Positions 25,121 to 34,521 of a stretch of DNA of 64,000 nt are shown in pieces; the first letter of the stretch is position 1, and the number at the start of each line of letters is the position of its first letter. The DNA is taken from the NCBI RefSeq assembly GCF_020819555.1, contig NZ_JAJHJB010000018.1:43340-107339 (forward strand), written 5' to 3'. A program made the translations under genes and the position numbers. This DNA comes from Pelosinus baikalensis (lineage in GTDB: Bacteria > Bacillota > Negativicutes > DSM-13327). The notes beneath the pieces were generated by a model that worked only from the letters and a program-made list of their open reading frames with translations, was not told the DNA's origin and did no database searches.

Positions 25121-26293
25121 TTACCTGGAGCAGTCAATGGCTTTTACACCATCTGAAATTCTTGCCACATAAAAGTCCGGTTTCAAACCTGTCTTTTGTT
25201 TATATTCCTGGCTTACTGTTACTGTGAATGATTCTAATTGATCAGTTGCAACCAACGCAATAGCACAACCGCCAAATCCAGCTCCTGTCATACGTGCACC
25301 AATACATCCAGTCCTCTTAAGAGCACATTCAACCATCGTATCTAATTCTAAACCTGTTACTTCATAATCATTCTTTAAAGATATATGAGACTGAGTCATA
25401 AGATTAGCAAAACCCGTAATATCCCCTTGACCCAGAAGCTCAACGGCTAATAAGACTCGACGGCTTTCCGAAATAACATGACGCGCCCTACGCTGCAATA
25501 CATCATCTTTCACATATTCTTCTACATCCTCAAAGGATACTTGGCAAAGACTCGCCACTTGACGCTGCTCTCGTATAATCCCTAATACTGCTTCGCATTC
25601 GCCTCGGCGTTGATTATATTTCGAATCTGCTAATTCTCGTTTCTTATTGGTATTCATAATGACTAAACTATATTCTCCTAATACAAAAGGAGTATATTTA
25701 TATTGTAAGGTATCACAATCCAATAATATGGCATGGTCTTGCCTTCCCATCGCCACTGAAAATTGATCCATAATTCCACAATTAACTCCCATGAATCGAT
25801 TTTCTACCTGCTGGCAGAACTTCGCCAATTCAACCCTATCCATATTGGTTTCTCCGCCAACATAACGTAACATGAAGGTTACCAAAACTAAGAGAGCTGC
25901 CGAAGAAGAAAGACCTGCTCCATCAGGAAGATTACCTGAAAACAAAATGTCACAGCCTTTTAGCGAACATCCATCATCCAGCAAATGCTTAATTACGCCT
26001 TTGGGATAATTAGCCCAACGATCTTCTTCGTTAAATGCAATGGGCTGCTTTAGATCTACAGAAACAGTCGGCTCTGTATTGGTAGATTTCAACTGAATTA
26101 GGTTGTCTGAGCGAAAGCGTATTGTACCATAAATCCCTAAAGATAAGGCTGCTGGAAATACATGACCGCCATTATAATCAATGTGTTCACCGATTAAGTT
26201 AACTCTACCAGGTGAGAAAAAGCAATGTATTGGCTGATTGTTACTGCTTCCATATTCTTTGTGAAATCTGTCCTTAAATTGAAGAACATTCAT
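25121..26293 (-). CDS. galK: Galactokinase
   Basis: Phosphorylates galactose at C1 with ATP, the first Leloir step; 390 residues, a GHMP kinase. The galactokinase signature GRVNLIGEHIDYNGG is near residue 30, the ATP loop LPDGAGLSSSAAL near 125, and the C-terminal GARMTGAGFGGCAIAL near 340. Start ATG at 26293 with GGAGG upstream. It opens the galactose module (galK, ROK regulator, mglBAC). Uridylyltransferase and epimerase genes are not adjacent; a DUF4931 protein with a GalT-like motif lies far away at 49.7 kb. Confidence 0.96.
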   Translation of the reverse strand: MNVLQFKDRFHKEYGSSNNQPIHCFFSPGRVNLIGEHIDYNGGHVFPAALSLGIYGTIRFRSDNLIQLKSTNTEPTVSVDLKQPIAFNEEDRWANYPKGVIKHLLDDGCSLKGCDILFSGNLPDGAGLSSSAALLVLVTFMLRYVGGETNMDRVELAKFCQQVENRFMGVNCGIMDQFSVAMGRQDHAILLDCDTLQYKYTPFVLGEYSLVIMNTNKKRELADSKYNQRRGECEAVLGIIREQRQVASLCQVSFEDVEEYVKDDVLQRRARHVISESRRVLLAVELLGQGDITGFANLMTQSHISLKNDYEVTGLELDTMVECALKRTGCIGARMTGAGFGGCAIALVATDQLESFTVTVSQEYKQKTGLKPDFYVARISDGVKAIDCSR

Positions 26294-26635
26294 GACTAAC
26301 CCCTCCTAATTAAAAGACCCTCTGCTAATCAATCTGCTATGGCGTGAATCAGTATGCCCATTTCTCTATCGATGATCAAATAACAATACTTTTTTAAATG
26401 TTTTACTAAGTAAAATAATGTATTCGCTATTATTTGGTAAATTCCTTTTTTATTGCTGCATTTTTCAGTTTTTTCCGATAACTTTTTTATAAATAAAAAT
26501 AACTTAACAAAATGCTAAGTTATTTTACGATATGTGCCTATTTTAGGTATATGACTAAATTTATACAAACCTCAAAACAGAAGTGGTTCAGTCTCTGGAT
26601 TAACATCTATGTATAATAAAATGATACTTACCTCA
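26294..26635. other. Intergenic region with a terminator
   Basis: No gene is supported. A perfect 11-bp inverted repeat (26496-26506 and 26516-26526, AAAATAACTTA / TAAGTTATTTT) is a probable terminator for the aldo/keto reductase transcript; the remainder probably holds the galK promoter. Confidence 0.6.
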
Positions 26636-27630
26636 CTAGTGATTCTCTAAAATACGATCAATCGCATCTAACTCTTCTACAGTGAAATCAAGACGTTGTA
26701 ATGCTCCTACACAATCATCAATTTGGCTAACCTTACTGGCACCAATTAAAACAGAAGTCATCTGCTTATTGCGCAGAACCCAAGCTAAAGCCAACTGTGC
26801 CATACTTTGCTTTCTTTGTTCAGCAATCTTATTTAGCATGGCAACTTTCAAAATCAGATTTTCTGTAATGTCTTCTGATTTTAGAAAGGTACTTTGACTA
26901 GCAGCTCTAGAATCTTCAGGTACTCCATATAAATACCGATTGGTCAGCACTCCCTTGCCTAAAGGGGAAAAAGCGATACAACCAACCCCTGCATCCTCCA
27001 GTAGAGTAAGTAAACCATCCTCAATCCATCGATCTAGCATCGAGTACCTAGGCTGATGGATCAGGCAAGGCGTTCCCAAAGCTGTAAGAATGGCAAAGGC
27101 TTTTTTCGCCTGATCAGGTTTATAATTAGATAGTCCAATATACAGTGCCTTACCTTGACGAACGATACTATCAAGCGCCCCCATTGTCTCCTCTAATGGA
27201 GTCATCTCATCCGGACGATGATGATAAAAGATATCCACATAGTCTAATCCCATACGTTTTAAACTTTGATCAATGCTAGCCACCAGATATTTCTTAGAAG
27301 CAAAATCACCATAGGGACCTGGCCACATTCTATAGCCAGCTTTAGTAGATATCACTATCTCATCTCTATAACCTTTAAAATCATCACGAAGAATTCTTCC
27401 AAAATTTACTTCGGCAGAGCCTGGAGGCGGACCATAGTTATTGGCAAGATCAAAATGAGTAATGCCCAAATCAAAAGCTCGACGGACATAGCACGGCTGT
27501 TCTCATAACTATTTACATCTCCAAAGTTATGCCAAAGTCCAAGAGAAATCGCTGAAATCTTTAAGCCACTATTCCCACAATAATTGTATTTCATTGTATC
27601 ATACCGTTCCTTGCGCGCCACATATGTCAT
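26636..27630 (-). pseudogene. Aldo/keto reductase (YghZ/GlyAP-reductase type), one-base frameshift
   Basis: An NADPH-dependent aldo/keto reductase of the YghZ subgroup (about 330 residues), read in two frames. The N-terminal part (MTYVARKERYDTMKYNYCG, then ISLGLWHNFGD) runs to about 27488; the rest starts with LGITHFDLANNYGPPPGSAE and carries the catalytic Tyr, the Lys in VISTKAGYRMWPG and the His in DIFYHHRP. Inserting one G after the ATG at 27489-27487 (ATGTC to ATGGTC) restores the family sequence AMVRRAFDLGI. This is either a real one-base deletion or a read error. ATG at 27630 follows AGGGG. No operon partner is evident. Confidence 0.85.
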
Positions 27631-27681
27631 TTTGATTCCCCTCACATCTTATCAGCGCTTCGACCATAGACTCATCTACAG

Positions 27682-28820
27682 CTAGTGAATTTTAATCAAC
27701 ATCAAGGAAACATCATCAATTACTTTTTCATCCGCAATTCCTGCAAATAATCGTAACACGACATTAAAAAACTCTTCCGGATTCTCTTGAACGATATGCT
27801 TATAGTTCATAAAACAACCACTTAAGTCCTGATAATTCATTTCCATATCATATTGTTCCCGGGTATTAAATAATCCATCTGTATAAAGAAAAATAATATC
27901 TTCTGTACTAACTATAATCTTATGGGAACTATATTCTGCCTTCTCCACAAGGCCGACAGGCTTATCCTTTGAATAGAGAACATGTACGTGATCTGTTTCA
28001 TGTGTATAAACCATAGGATGGCTATGACCCGCATTAGCGAATGCAAGAACATTGCCTTGCCTTTTGCCCACAACAGCAGTGAAAGTATAATCCCCTTGCA
28101 TCATAGAATAGAAAGTATCATTCATATGACGCAAAACTTCTGCAGGACAAGACAAGTACTTAATCGAATTCGTAAAATCCACTTTAATCATCGAAGCAAT
28201 CATAGCTGCCGCTACTCCATGACTTGAAACATCTGCCATAATAAACCAGACATTGTCTTCAAACTGTACACATTCATAAAAATTCCCACCAATTTCATCA
28301 CAAGAAAGATATTTACCATACATATCAGCCAGTGGTCTTTTTTTGAGGTTGCTATTAATGTTTGCTGCAAAACATTTGCCAGCATTAATTCTAACTTCAT
28401 CTTTTCATGCATACGCAGTAACGCTTTGCGCTGAACATAACTGTCCAATGCATTTTTAACTTTTACAGGAACGACAAATTGTATTTGCTCCATTGTCAGG
28501 GGTTTGGAAAAATAATCATAAGCACCTAATTCTAATGCTTGATTTATACTATCAATATTATCCATTCCTGAATAGACAATAATCGGAATATCTTTGTATT
28601 TAGCATCAGCTTTTAGTTCTCTAAGGACATCAAATCCATCTTTGCCTGGCATCATTAAATCTAATATAATTAAATCAATATCATTATCTTCAACTTCTTT
28701 AATCGCCTGAAATCCATCTTCCGCATCATAAAATTCAATCTGCTGCATATCTTTTAATACTGCTTTAATTTGCTTTCGATTAAAAGTCAGATCATCAACG
28801 ATTAAAATACTATTTTTCAT
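27682..28820 (-). pseudogene. Response regulator fused to PP2C/SpoIIE-type phosphatase, frameshifted at a homopolymer
   Basis: An RsbU-like signalling protein: receiver domain (ILIVDDLTFNRKQ, phosphoryl-Asp in LIILDLMMPGKDGFD, Lys in YDYFSKPL), a helical linker (KMKLELMLANVLQQTLI), then a PP2C domain with metal-binding DEIGGNFYE, MADVSSHGVAAAM, GHSHPMVY and FLYTDGLFNTRE. Such proteins dephosphorylate anti-sigma antagonists. The frame breaks in a run of seven A (28338-28344, T on the plus strand); eight A would join TSKKRPLADMYGKYLSCDEI into one chain. Start ATG at 28820 after AGGAGGTGG. It could be slippage-rescued, mutated, or a read error. Confidence 0.83.
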
Positions 28821-28993
28821 CAAACCACCTCCTAGAATAATAACTCCGTTTCCTTTGTTCAATCCCACGCTATCTATGTGTATCTTTTCTACCTTCTTGT
28901 AAATATTCCTTCCACTAGGGCAAATGCTCTATGGCTTTTTCCTTTTATCCGATGACTAACTGCGCTAAGATTCAGGATTCAATCACTCTACAT

Positions 28994-29719
28994 CTACAAT
29001 TGAAATCCGTCAAATCCTAAAAAGATGCCCAGTACCCTTTGAATTAGATTGAAATATAGCATTATACCGATGATAATGATCATTACTCCTGATAGGCCCT
29101 GTAGATATGGCAGCCATTTCATAACGATTTTGATCCGGAAAAAATAGTTTTTAAAGAACAAAGCCATTAATAAAAAAGGTACTGAAAATCCTAATGAATA
29201 GATGAACAGCAAGAAAGCCCCCTGACCAAGAGTGATGGTGGTACTTGCATATACTAAGATAGAAGCTAGAATTGGACCCGTGCAGGGAGTCCAGCCTGCC
29301 GTAAAAGCCACCCCCAAAATAAATGCGCCAATCGGTCCTTGGAAGGTATTTTGTAATAACGGGCGATATTCCCGTTCTAACCATTCTAACTTTACAATTC
29401 CTAATAAATGAATTCCCATAATCACCATGAAGATTGCACCAATTTGGCGAATCGCGTCTTGGTAATCCAGAAAAAGCTGTCCAAAATAAGAAGCCGTAGC
29501 TCCCATCATTATAAATACTAGGCTAAGTCCACTTAGAAAACAACTTATGCGCAGCAAAAACGGCCATGTGCTAACAGGCTTATTATCATGTATTTTTTCA
29601 GATTCTGCTCCTGTCAGAAATGCCATATACGTAGGCAGCAAGGGTAGTATGCAAGGAGATAAGAACGAAATGATGCCGGCAATAAAAGCTGTTAATAAAG
29701 TAACTTCATTATAATCCAT
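28994..29719 (-). CDS. ccdA: CcdA-type thiol-disulfide transporter membrane protein
   Basis: 241 residues with six or so membrane helices; moves electrons from cytoplasmic thioredoxin to extracytoplasmic thiol proteins. The paired cysteines of the family are visible in LSPCILPLLPTY (helix 1) and GWTPCTGPIL (helix 4). The upstream gene is a ResA/TlpA-like thioredoxin, 10 bases away, the natural acceptor of those electrons. Start ATG at 29719; AGGGGAG precedes it. Confidence 0.92.
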   Translation of the reverse strand: MDYNEVTLLTAFIAGIISFLSPCILPLLPTYMAFLTGAESEKIHDNKPVSTWPFLLRISCFLSGLSLVFIMMGATASYFGQLFLDYQDAIRQIGAIFMVIMGIHLLGIVKLEWLEREYRPLLQNTFQGPIGAFILGVAFTAGWTPCTGPILASILVYASTTITLGQGAFLLFIYSLGFSVPFLLMALFFKNYFFRIKIVMKWLPYLQGLSGVMIIIIGIMLYFNLIQRVLGIFLGFDGFQL

Positions 29720-29729
29720 GTCATCTCCC

Positions 29730-30257
29730 CTACAAACTGTTTATGATGCCATCTAGCTGATTCATCGTCATCGCCCCAGATTGCCGATGCTTTATAAAAC
29801 CGTTTTTATCCACTATAATCGTAGTGGGGATTGCAGTAATTTGAAATTGTTTAGCAACTATGCCATCTTTATCTAATAGGACGGGCATGGTATAATTATG
29901 CTTATTCATAAAACCCCTTACATTTTCTTGAGATTCCTGCAAGTTAACAGCATAAAATTGTACCTTTTGCTGATTTTTCTTAGCAAACTTCTCTAATTCA
30001 GGCATTTCTTCTAAACAAGGTGGACACCAGGTAGCCCAGAAATTAATGACAGTAATCCTGCCGGTTTTCCCAACAGTAACTTGATTGCCTGCCAAGCTAT
30101 CAAGAGTAAAAGATGGTGAATTCTTTCCCACTTTTACATCAATTTTTCCATCTGGTGGCTGTGTTTGTGGTGTTGGCTCTTTCTCGAAGAACCCAACATA
30201 CCAAACTCCTGCAAAGGCTAAAAGTACCAGCAACGTAATAAACAGTTTTTTTCTCAT
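29730..30257 (-). CDS. resA: TlpA/ResA-like membrane-anchored thioredoxin
   Basis: 175 residues with one N-terminal membrane anchor (about 5-22) and an extracytoplasmic thioredoxin fold. The active site is WATWCPPCLEEMPEL (Cys about 74 and 77), with the cis-proline in ITAIPTTIIVD. Proteins of this kind reduce apocytochrome c or other exported thiols, with electrons from CcdA, which is encoded directly downstream. No cytochrome c biogenesis genes are nearby, so the target is not fixed. Confidence 0.87.
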   Translation of the reverse strand: MRKKLFITLLVLLAFAGVWYVGFFEKEPTPQTQPPDGKIDVKVGKNSPSFTLDSLAGNQVTVGKTGRITVINFWATWCPPCLEEMPELEKFAKKNQQKVQFYAVNLQESQENVRGFMNKHNYTMPVLLDKDGIVAKQFQITAIPTTIIVDKNGFIKHRQSGAMTMNQLDGIINSL

Positions 30258-30370
30258 CGCATCTGCCTCATCTCATTAATATTATCTTATGATTTGTTTA
30301 ATAACCAAATTTTGTTATACTATAGACACAAGCTGAACGTACAAAAATAAAACCATACTAGGAGGGCTTT

Positions 30371-31174
30371 ATGCACCAATATCTTTTTTTTATCGGCGAC
30401 TTCCCAATTCGGGCCTATGGCTTAATACTTAGCTTAAGTATTATTCTTGCAACAGGCACAGCATATTTTTTAGCAAAACAAGATGGCCGCTGGCATGAAC
30501 ATGTTGTGGATATAGGAATTTATGGCGGCTTATCTGGAATTGTTGGCGCCCGCTTATGGGATGTCTTTTTCTTTGATTGGGATTATTACCAGCATCATCT
30601 ATTAGAAATCCCTTTCGTTTGGCAAGGTGGAATGGCGATACAAGGCGGCATCCTTTTCGGTTTCCTTGCTGGATATATTTATACGAAACGTCATCACATT
30701 GATACCTGGGCCTTTGCTGATATTATAGCTCCAGCAATCATCATGGGGCAATCCATTGGGCGCATGGCAAATTTATTAAATGGCGATGCTTTTGGACATC
30801 CTACAGGTGGTCCTTTTGGTATTATCTATCCTGCAACAACCTTGGCTTATCAAGTGTATGGGGATAAACCTCTTTGGCCTGCTGAAATTTGGGAAGGACA
30901 AATTGACATCATCATTTTCGTTCTGTTACTACTCTTTCGCACTACCAACCATGCTAAAGGTCAGGTGTTTATTCTCTATGCCATTTTATACTCTATCGCT
31001 CGATTTTTCTTGGAATTTTTGCGAGGTGACTATGGCACACTGCTTTTAGGCTTAAAATCTGCTCAGTTAACCAGCCTTGCCCTAATCATTATCGGCAGTA
31101 TCTTTTTTGTGTGGTGCGGTTTAAAACAAAAGTCACAACCTTCGGAACCTAAAAAACAAAAAGGGAAAAAATAA
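30371..31174 (+). CDS. lgt: Prolipoprotein diacylglyceryl transferase
   Basis: Adds diacylglycerol from phosphatidylglycerol to the lipobox cysteine of prolipoproteins; integral inner-membrane enzyme, 267 residues, seven helices. Family landmarks: N-terminal PIRAYGLILSLSI, GIVGARLWDVFF, the phosphatidylglycerol-binding stretch MGQSIGRMANLLNGDAFG (a variant of the GRxGNFxN signature), and a C-terminal REFLR-like FFLEFLRGDYGT. A basic tail (PKKQKGKK) ends the protein. Start ATG at 30371 behind AGGAGGG. Confidence 0.95.
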   Translation: MHQYLFFIGDFPIRAYGLILSLSIILATGTAYFLAKQDGRWHEHVVDIGIYGGLSGIVGARLWDVFFFDWDYYQHHLLEIPFVWQGGMAIQGGILFGFLAGYIYTKRHHIDTWAFADIIAPAIIMGQSIGRMANLLNGDAFGHPTGGPFGIIYPATTLAYQVYGDKPLWPAEIWEGQIDIIIFVLLLLFRTTNHAKGQVFILYAILYSIARFFLEFLRGDYGTLLLGLKSAQLTSLALIIIGSIFFVWCGLKQKSQPSEPKKQKGKK

Positions 31175-31232
31175 TTATCATTTATAGTATAACATTTAGA
31201 TCATTTGTCAATCTATTAAATATACAATTTTT

Positions 31233-31277
31233 AAAAAATACAGCCTCAAAACCGAAAGGTTTGAGACTGTATTTTTT
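31233..31277. terminator. Bidirectional terminator between lgt and ridA
   Basis: Long inverted repeat AAAAAATACAG..CTCAAAACC / GGTTTGAG..CTGTATTTTTT with a GAAA loop, between convergent genes. Confidence 0.85.
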
Positions 31278-31659
31278 ACTTTTCGTAGACGGCAATTACT
31301 TCAATTTCCACACTTACATCACGAGGCAGTCTGCCAACTTGTACGCATGCTCGAGCTGGTGGCTCCGTTTTAAAATACTCTGCGTAAACTTTATTCATGG
31401 CAGCAAAATCTTCCATGTCTTTTAAAAATACACTCGTTTTTACAACATGTTCAAAGAGCAGTCCCTCTTTTTCTAAAATTGCCTTAAGATTATTTAGTAC
31501 CTGATAGGTTTGTGATTCAATTCCACCATAAACAATCTGTCCTGTCATCGGATCTAAAGGTATTTGTCCTGAAACAAATAAAAATCCATTGGCCTTAATT
31601 GCCTGTGAATAAGGTCCAATCGCTTGAGGAGCAAAATCAGTATTAACTACAGTCTTCAT
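31276..31659 (-). CDS. ridA: RidA family reactive intermediate deaminase
   Basis: Hydrolyses 2-aminoacrylate/2-iminopropanoate released by PLP enzymes such as serine dehydratase; cytosolic trimer, about 127 residues. Landmarks: APQAIGPYSQA, VSGQIPLDPMTGQIV, the KTSVFLKDMEDF strand, and ARACVQVGRLPRDVSVEIEVIAV, which holds the carboxylate-binding Arg and the Glu. ATG at 31659 is preferred because the ATG six bases upstream lies too close to AAAGGAG. Its nearness to sdaAA-sdaAB, whose reaction makes its substrate, fits well. Confidence 0.94.
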   Translation of the reverse strand: MKTVVNTDFAPQAIGPYSQAIKANGFLFVSGQIPLDPMTGQIVYGGIESQTYQVLNNLKAILEKEGLLFEHVVKTSVFLKDMEDFAAMNKVYAEYFKTEPPARACVQVGRLPRDVSVEIEVIAVYEK

Positions 31660-31797
31660 ATTCATTCTCCTTTAATTTTGACTTTAATATCTTATTATTT
31701 TCGTTGTGAAGAAAAAAACTCCTGTAATTTTAGGTTAAAAATTACTTTTAGTTGTAAATTTCAAATTACAATATCCACAGCATATAGATCGTATGTA

Positions 31798-32688
31798 CTA
31801 TGATTCCACTTTGGCAAATAGCTTATTGGCTAGAAGAATTCCTGTAGGTGATGCAGCCAGCCCGCCTTGAGCGGTTTCTTTCAAGGTACAAGACATTGCA
31901 TTCCCAACTGCAGCCATAGCATCAATTACTTCATCAACAGGTATGACACTGCAAATTCCAGCTAATGCCATTTCAGCAGCTACCATCGCTTGAGCGGCGG
32001 CTCCTGCATTACGTTTTACACAAGGTACCTCCACTAATCCAGCTACCGGATCACAAACTAATCCCAACATATTTTTTAAGGTAATCGCAACTGCATGCCC
32101 CACTTGCTCTGGACTGCCCCCATATAGTTCTACAGCTGCACCAGCTGCCATAGCGGCAGCCGAGCCGCACTCAGCTTGACAACCGCCAGCCGCTCCTGAC
32201 AACGAAGCTCTGGAGGCAATCACCATGCCAATAGCACCTGCCACTATCAAAGATTTCCCAAGTTCTTCCATGGAAGAACCACGAGTTTCGGCCAAGGAAA
32301 ATAAAACAGCCGGCAAGGTACCGCTGGCACCTGCCGTAGGAGCAGCCACAATACGCCCCATGGAAGCATTCGCTTCTCCTACAGCCAGAGCAATCATTAT
32401 AGCTTTAGACATCACACTGCCTACAACACTCTTATCAGCAGATTCGGCCCTGTAAGTCTCTACTTTTTTTCCATTACCACCAACCAGACCTCCCATAGAA
32501 GTAATACCTGTAAGACCAATCACAACAGACTGCTCCATTACATGTAGCATTTCCTCCATGCGCTCTAGTAAGACTCTTTTGTCCATCTCTAACTCTTTTG
32601 CTTGGAATTCTATACAAAAATCACCAAAACTTTTATTTTCTGTTTCTGCTAGATCAATCCATTCTTGCAGAGATAACTTTTCTTCCAT
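31798..32688 (-). CDS. sdaAA: L-serine dehydratase, iron-sulfur-dependent, alpha subunit
   Basis: Converts L-serine to pyruvate and ammonia using a [4Fe-4S] cluster. 296 residues; the family glycine-rich stretches are clear (GITSMGGLVGGNGKKVE, AAPTAGASGTLPAV, SLSGAAGGCQAECGSAAAM) together with VCDPVAGLVEVPCVKRN, which supply the cluster cysteines. The beta-subunit gene is 28 bases upstream. In many bacteria the two are fused; here they are split as in Bacillus and other Firmicutes. Start ATG at 32688 after AGGTGA. Confidence 0.95.
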   Translation of the reverse strand: MEEKLSLQEWIDLAETENKSFGDFCIEFQAKELEMDKRVLLERMEEMLHVMEQSVVIGLTGITSMGGLVGGNGKKVETYRAESADKSVVGSVMSKAIMIALAVGEANASMGRIVAAPTAGASGTLPAVLFSLAETRGSSMEELGKSLIVAGAIGMVIASRASLSGAAGGCQAECGSAAAMAAGAAVELYGGSPEQVGHAVAITLKNMLGLVCDPVAGLVEVPCVKRNAGAAAQAMVAAEMALAGICSVIPVDEVIDAMAAVGNAMSCTLKETAQGGLAASPTGILLANKLFAKVES

Positions 32689-32716
32689 ACTTTTTTCACC
32701 TCATCACTTTACCATC

Positions 32717-33379
32717 TTATACTAACTGAATACGGCGCACCGATTGTATATGAGGCAACTTTCCAATGACCTCAAATGCTGCATCGTCAATTGGCTGATC
32801 AGTCTCAACAATCATAGCCGCTAAACCACCTTTTTGTTTACGAAATACCTTCATCTGCGCAACATTCACACCTTGTGTAGACAAAATACTTGTAACTAAG
32901 GCAATGGCACCAGGACGATCACGGTGCATTGTCAAAATGGCTGGGAATTCACCACTAAATTCTACAGGAAAATCATCTATATTCGTAACCACAACACGAC
33001 CTCCACCAATAGAGGCCCCCGTTACTGTGCACTTATTTCCATTCACGCCCGTCAGCCAGAACCGAACCGAATTAGGATGAGACAAATCACCTAGGTTAAT
33101 AGTGGTAAAAGAGATTTCAATTTCCGCCTCTTTTGCTGAATCGAAAGATTTTGGAATACGGATATCATCTGTTGCCCATCCCTGCAGACCTGCTGACAGA
33201 GCCAAATCGGTACCATGTCCTCGATACGTTTGAGCAAAAGAACCATGCAAGCCAATCACAGCCTCTTTCACGCCTTCCCCTAAAATAGCTAATGCTAAAT
33301 TTCCTAAGCGCACTGCGCCAGCTGTATGGGAGCTGGAAGGACCGATCATGACTGGACCAATTACATCAAAAATATTCAT
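32717..33379 (-). CDS. sdaAB: L-serine dehydratase, iron-sulfur-dependent, beta subunit
   Basis: 220 residues. N-terminal MNIFDVIGPVMIGPSSSHTAGAVRLG matches the beta domain, with SSSHTAG as its hallmark (about 14-20); the C-terminal half is an ACT domain (AILTMHRDRPGAIALVTSIL, VNVAQMKVFRKQKG), probably for allosteric serine sensing. First gene of sdaAB-sdaAA. Start ATG at 33379 with AAGGAG. Confidence 0.95.
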   Translation of the reverse strand: MNIFDVIGPVMIGPSSSHTAGAVRLGNLALAILGEGVKEAVIGLHGSFAQTYRGHGTDLALSAGLQGWATDDIRIPKSFDSAKEAEIEISFTTINLGDLSHPNSVRFWLTGVNGNKCTVTGASIGGGRVVVTNIDDFPVEFSGEFPAILTMHRDRPGAIALVTSILSTQGVNVAQMKVFRKQKGGLAAMIVETDQPIDDAAFEVIGKLPHIQSVRRIQLV

Positions 33380-33664
33380 TTAAATTTTCATCTCCTTCAA
33401 GATGCATGTAACTCAAAAACTCCTGAATGTACTCACCTGTTCATCTATTATCATATTAACATGTTTACTCTCCGCGGACAATAACACTTATAACTGGATC
33501 GTATACAATATGCTATTCATTTTCCTCCAAGCAATATACTTTTGCCTTGCAATCTCCTTAACCGATTACCAATTGATCACTCAATCATGTAATTAGGTTT
33601 ACGTGTTTTTTTTTATATGTTACAGTATAAGTAAGAACTTCTATACTTTAAAGAGGGGGGTGTC

Positions 33665-34324
33665 ATTATAAATAAGATCCGTATTATTTTAGCTGATGAT
33701 CACGCTGTTTTACGTTCAGGATTAAAATCGCTGCTCAATAGTGATCCTCAATTTGAAGTAGTAGGAGAAGCAGAAAATGGCATTGAAGCGATCTCCTTGG
33801 TCAAATCTCTTGCTCCTGATGTTCTAATTCTTGACTTGTCAATGCCAGATATGAATGGTATTGATTGTATTAAAGAAATTCGCTCCCGAGGACTAACATG
33901 TCCTATTCTGGTTTTAAGTATGTACGATGATGAAGAATATATTAAGGAAGTCATGCGTTCCGGAGCCAATAGCTATGTCTTAAAAAAGTCAGCCGATACA
34001 GAATTGATGGAAAGTATTATTAATATCCATAAAGGTAAGCGTTATTTAAGTGAAAAGCTCTCCCAATCCTTATTGAATAATTTGCTTTATAACGACTCTG
34101 ATACGTATGATCTGCAGCATCCATATAAAGTGCTCAGTGTACGTGAGCGTGAAGTGCTTCGCTTTCTGGCTCTTGGGCACACGAACAGCGAAATTGCCAA
34201 TACTCTTTCTCTTAGTCCTAAAACCATTGACACCTATCGTTCACGGATTATGAATAAATTAAATATTCATAAAAAATCTGATTTAGTGAATTATGCAATT
34301 CAATATAAATTAATAACGATTTAA
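33665..34324 (+). CDS. NarL/LuxR-type response regulator with a non-standard (AUU) start
   Basis: Full-length receiver plus HTH regulator: KIRIILADDHAVLRSG, phosphoryl-Asp in LILDLSMPDMNG, Lys in YVLKKSADTELM, then LuxR HTH LSVREREVLRFLALGHTNSEIANTL. To include the receiver start (ADDH) the frame must begin at ATT 33665, ATA 33668 or ATC 33677; no ATG, GTG or TTG exists before 33797, which would delete a third of the receiver. AGAGGGGGG lies four bases upstream of the ATT. About 219 residues then results, the family norm. It precedes glcD-glcF; the kinase at 40.1-41.2 kb is the likely partner. Confidence 0.8.
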   Translation: MINKIRIILADDHAVLRSGLKSLLNSDPQFEVVGEAENGIEAISLVKSLAPDVLILDLSMPDMNGIDCIKEIRSRGLTCPILVLSMYDDEEYIKEVMRSGANSYVLKKSADTELMESIINIHKGKRYLSEKLSQSLLNNLLYNDSDTYDLQHPYKVLSVREREVLRFLALGHTNSEIANTLSLSPKTIDTYRSRIMNKLNIHKKSDLVNYAIQYKLITI

Positions 34325-34337
34325 TCTGTCATCATGA

Positions 34338-34385
34338 TGTAGGGTTGCATCCTACATTCTTGTAGGATGCAACCCTACAGGTTTT
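34338..34385 (+). terminator. Terminator after the response regulator
   Basis: Perfect 18-bp inverted repeat (34338-34355, 34362-34379) followed by GGTTTTT. Confidence 0.85.
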
Positions 34386-34425
34386 TACTGTATATGCCTT
34401 ATTTACTTTTTTTCATATTTAAGTG

Positions 34426-34448
34426 AAAATACAAATAGTTTGTATTTT
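34426..34448. promoter_or_regulatory. Operator-like palindrome upstream of glcD
   Basis: Perfect 10-bp inverted repeat AAAATACAAA-TAG-TTTGTATTTT, 74 bases before the glcD start, in a probable promoter region (TTTCAA, 17 bases, TATTAT at about 34446-34474). The size and spacing fit a dimeric regulator site. Confidence 0.5.
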
Positions 34449-34521
34449 TCAAACATGTTACAATGAAGGTATTATATTTTATCATCAAGGTTCCAATTAA
34501 AAGATAAAGGGGTTATTTAAA

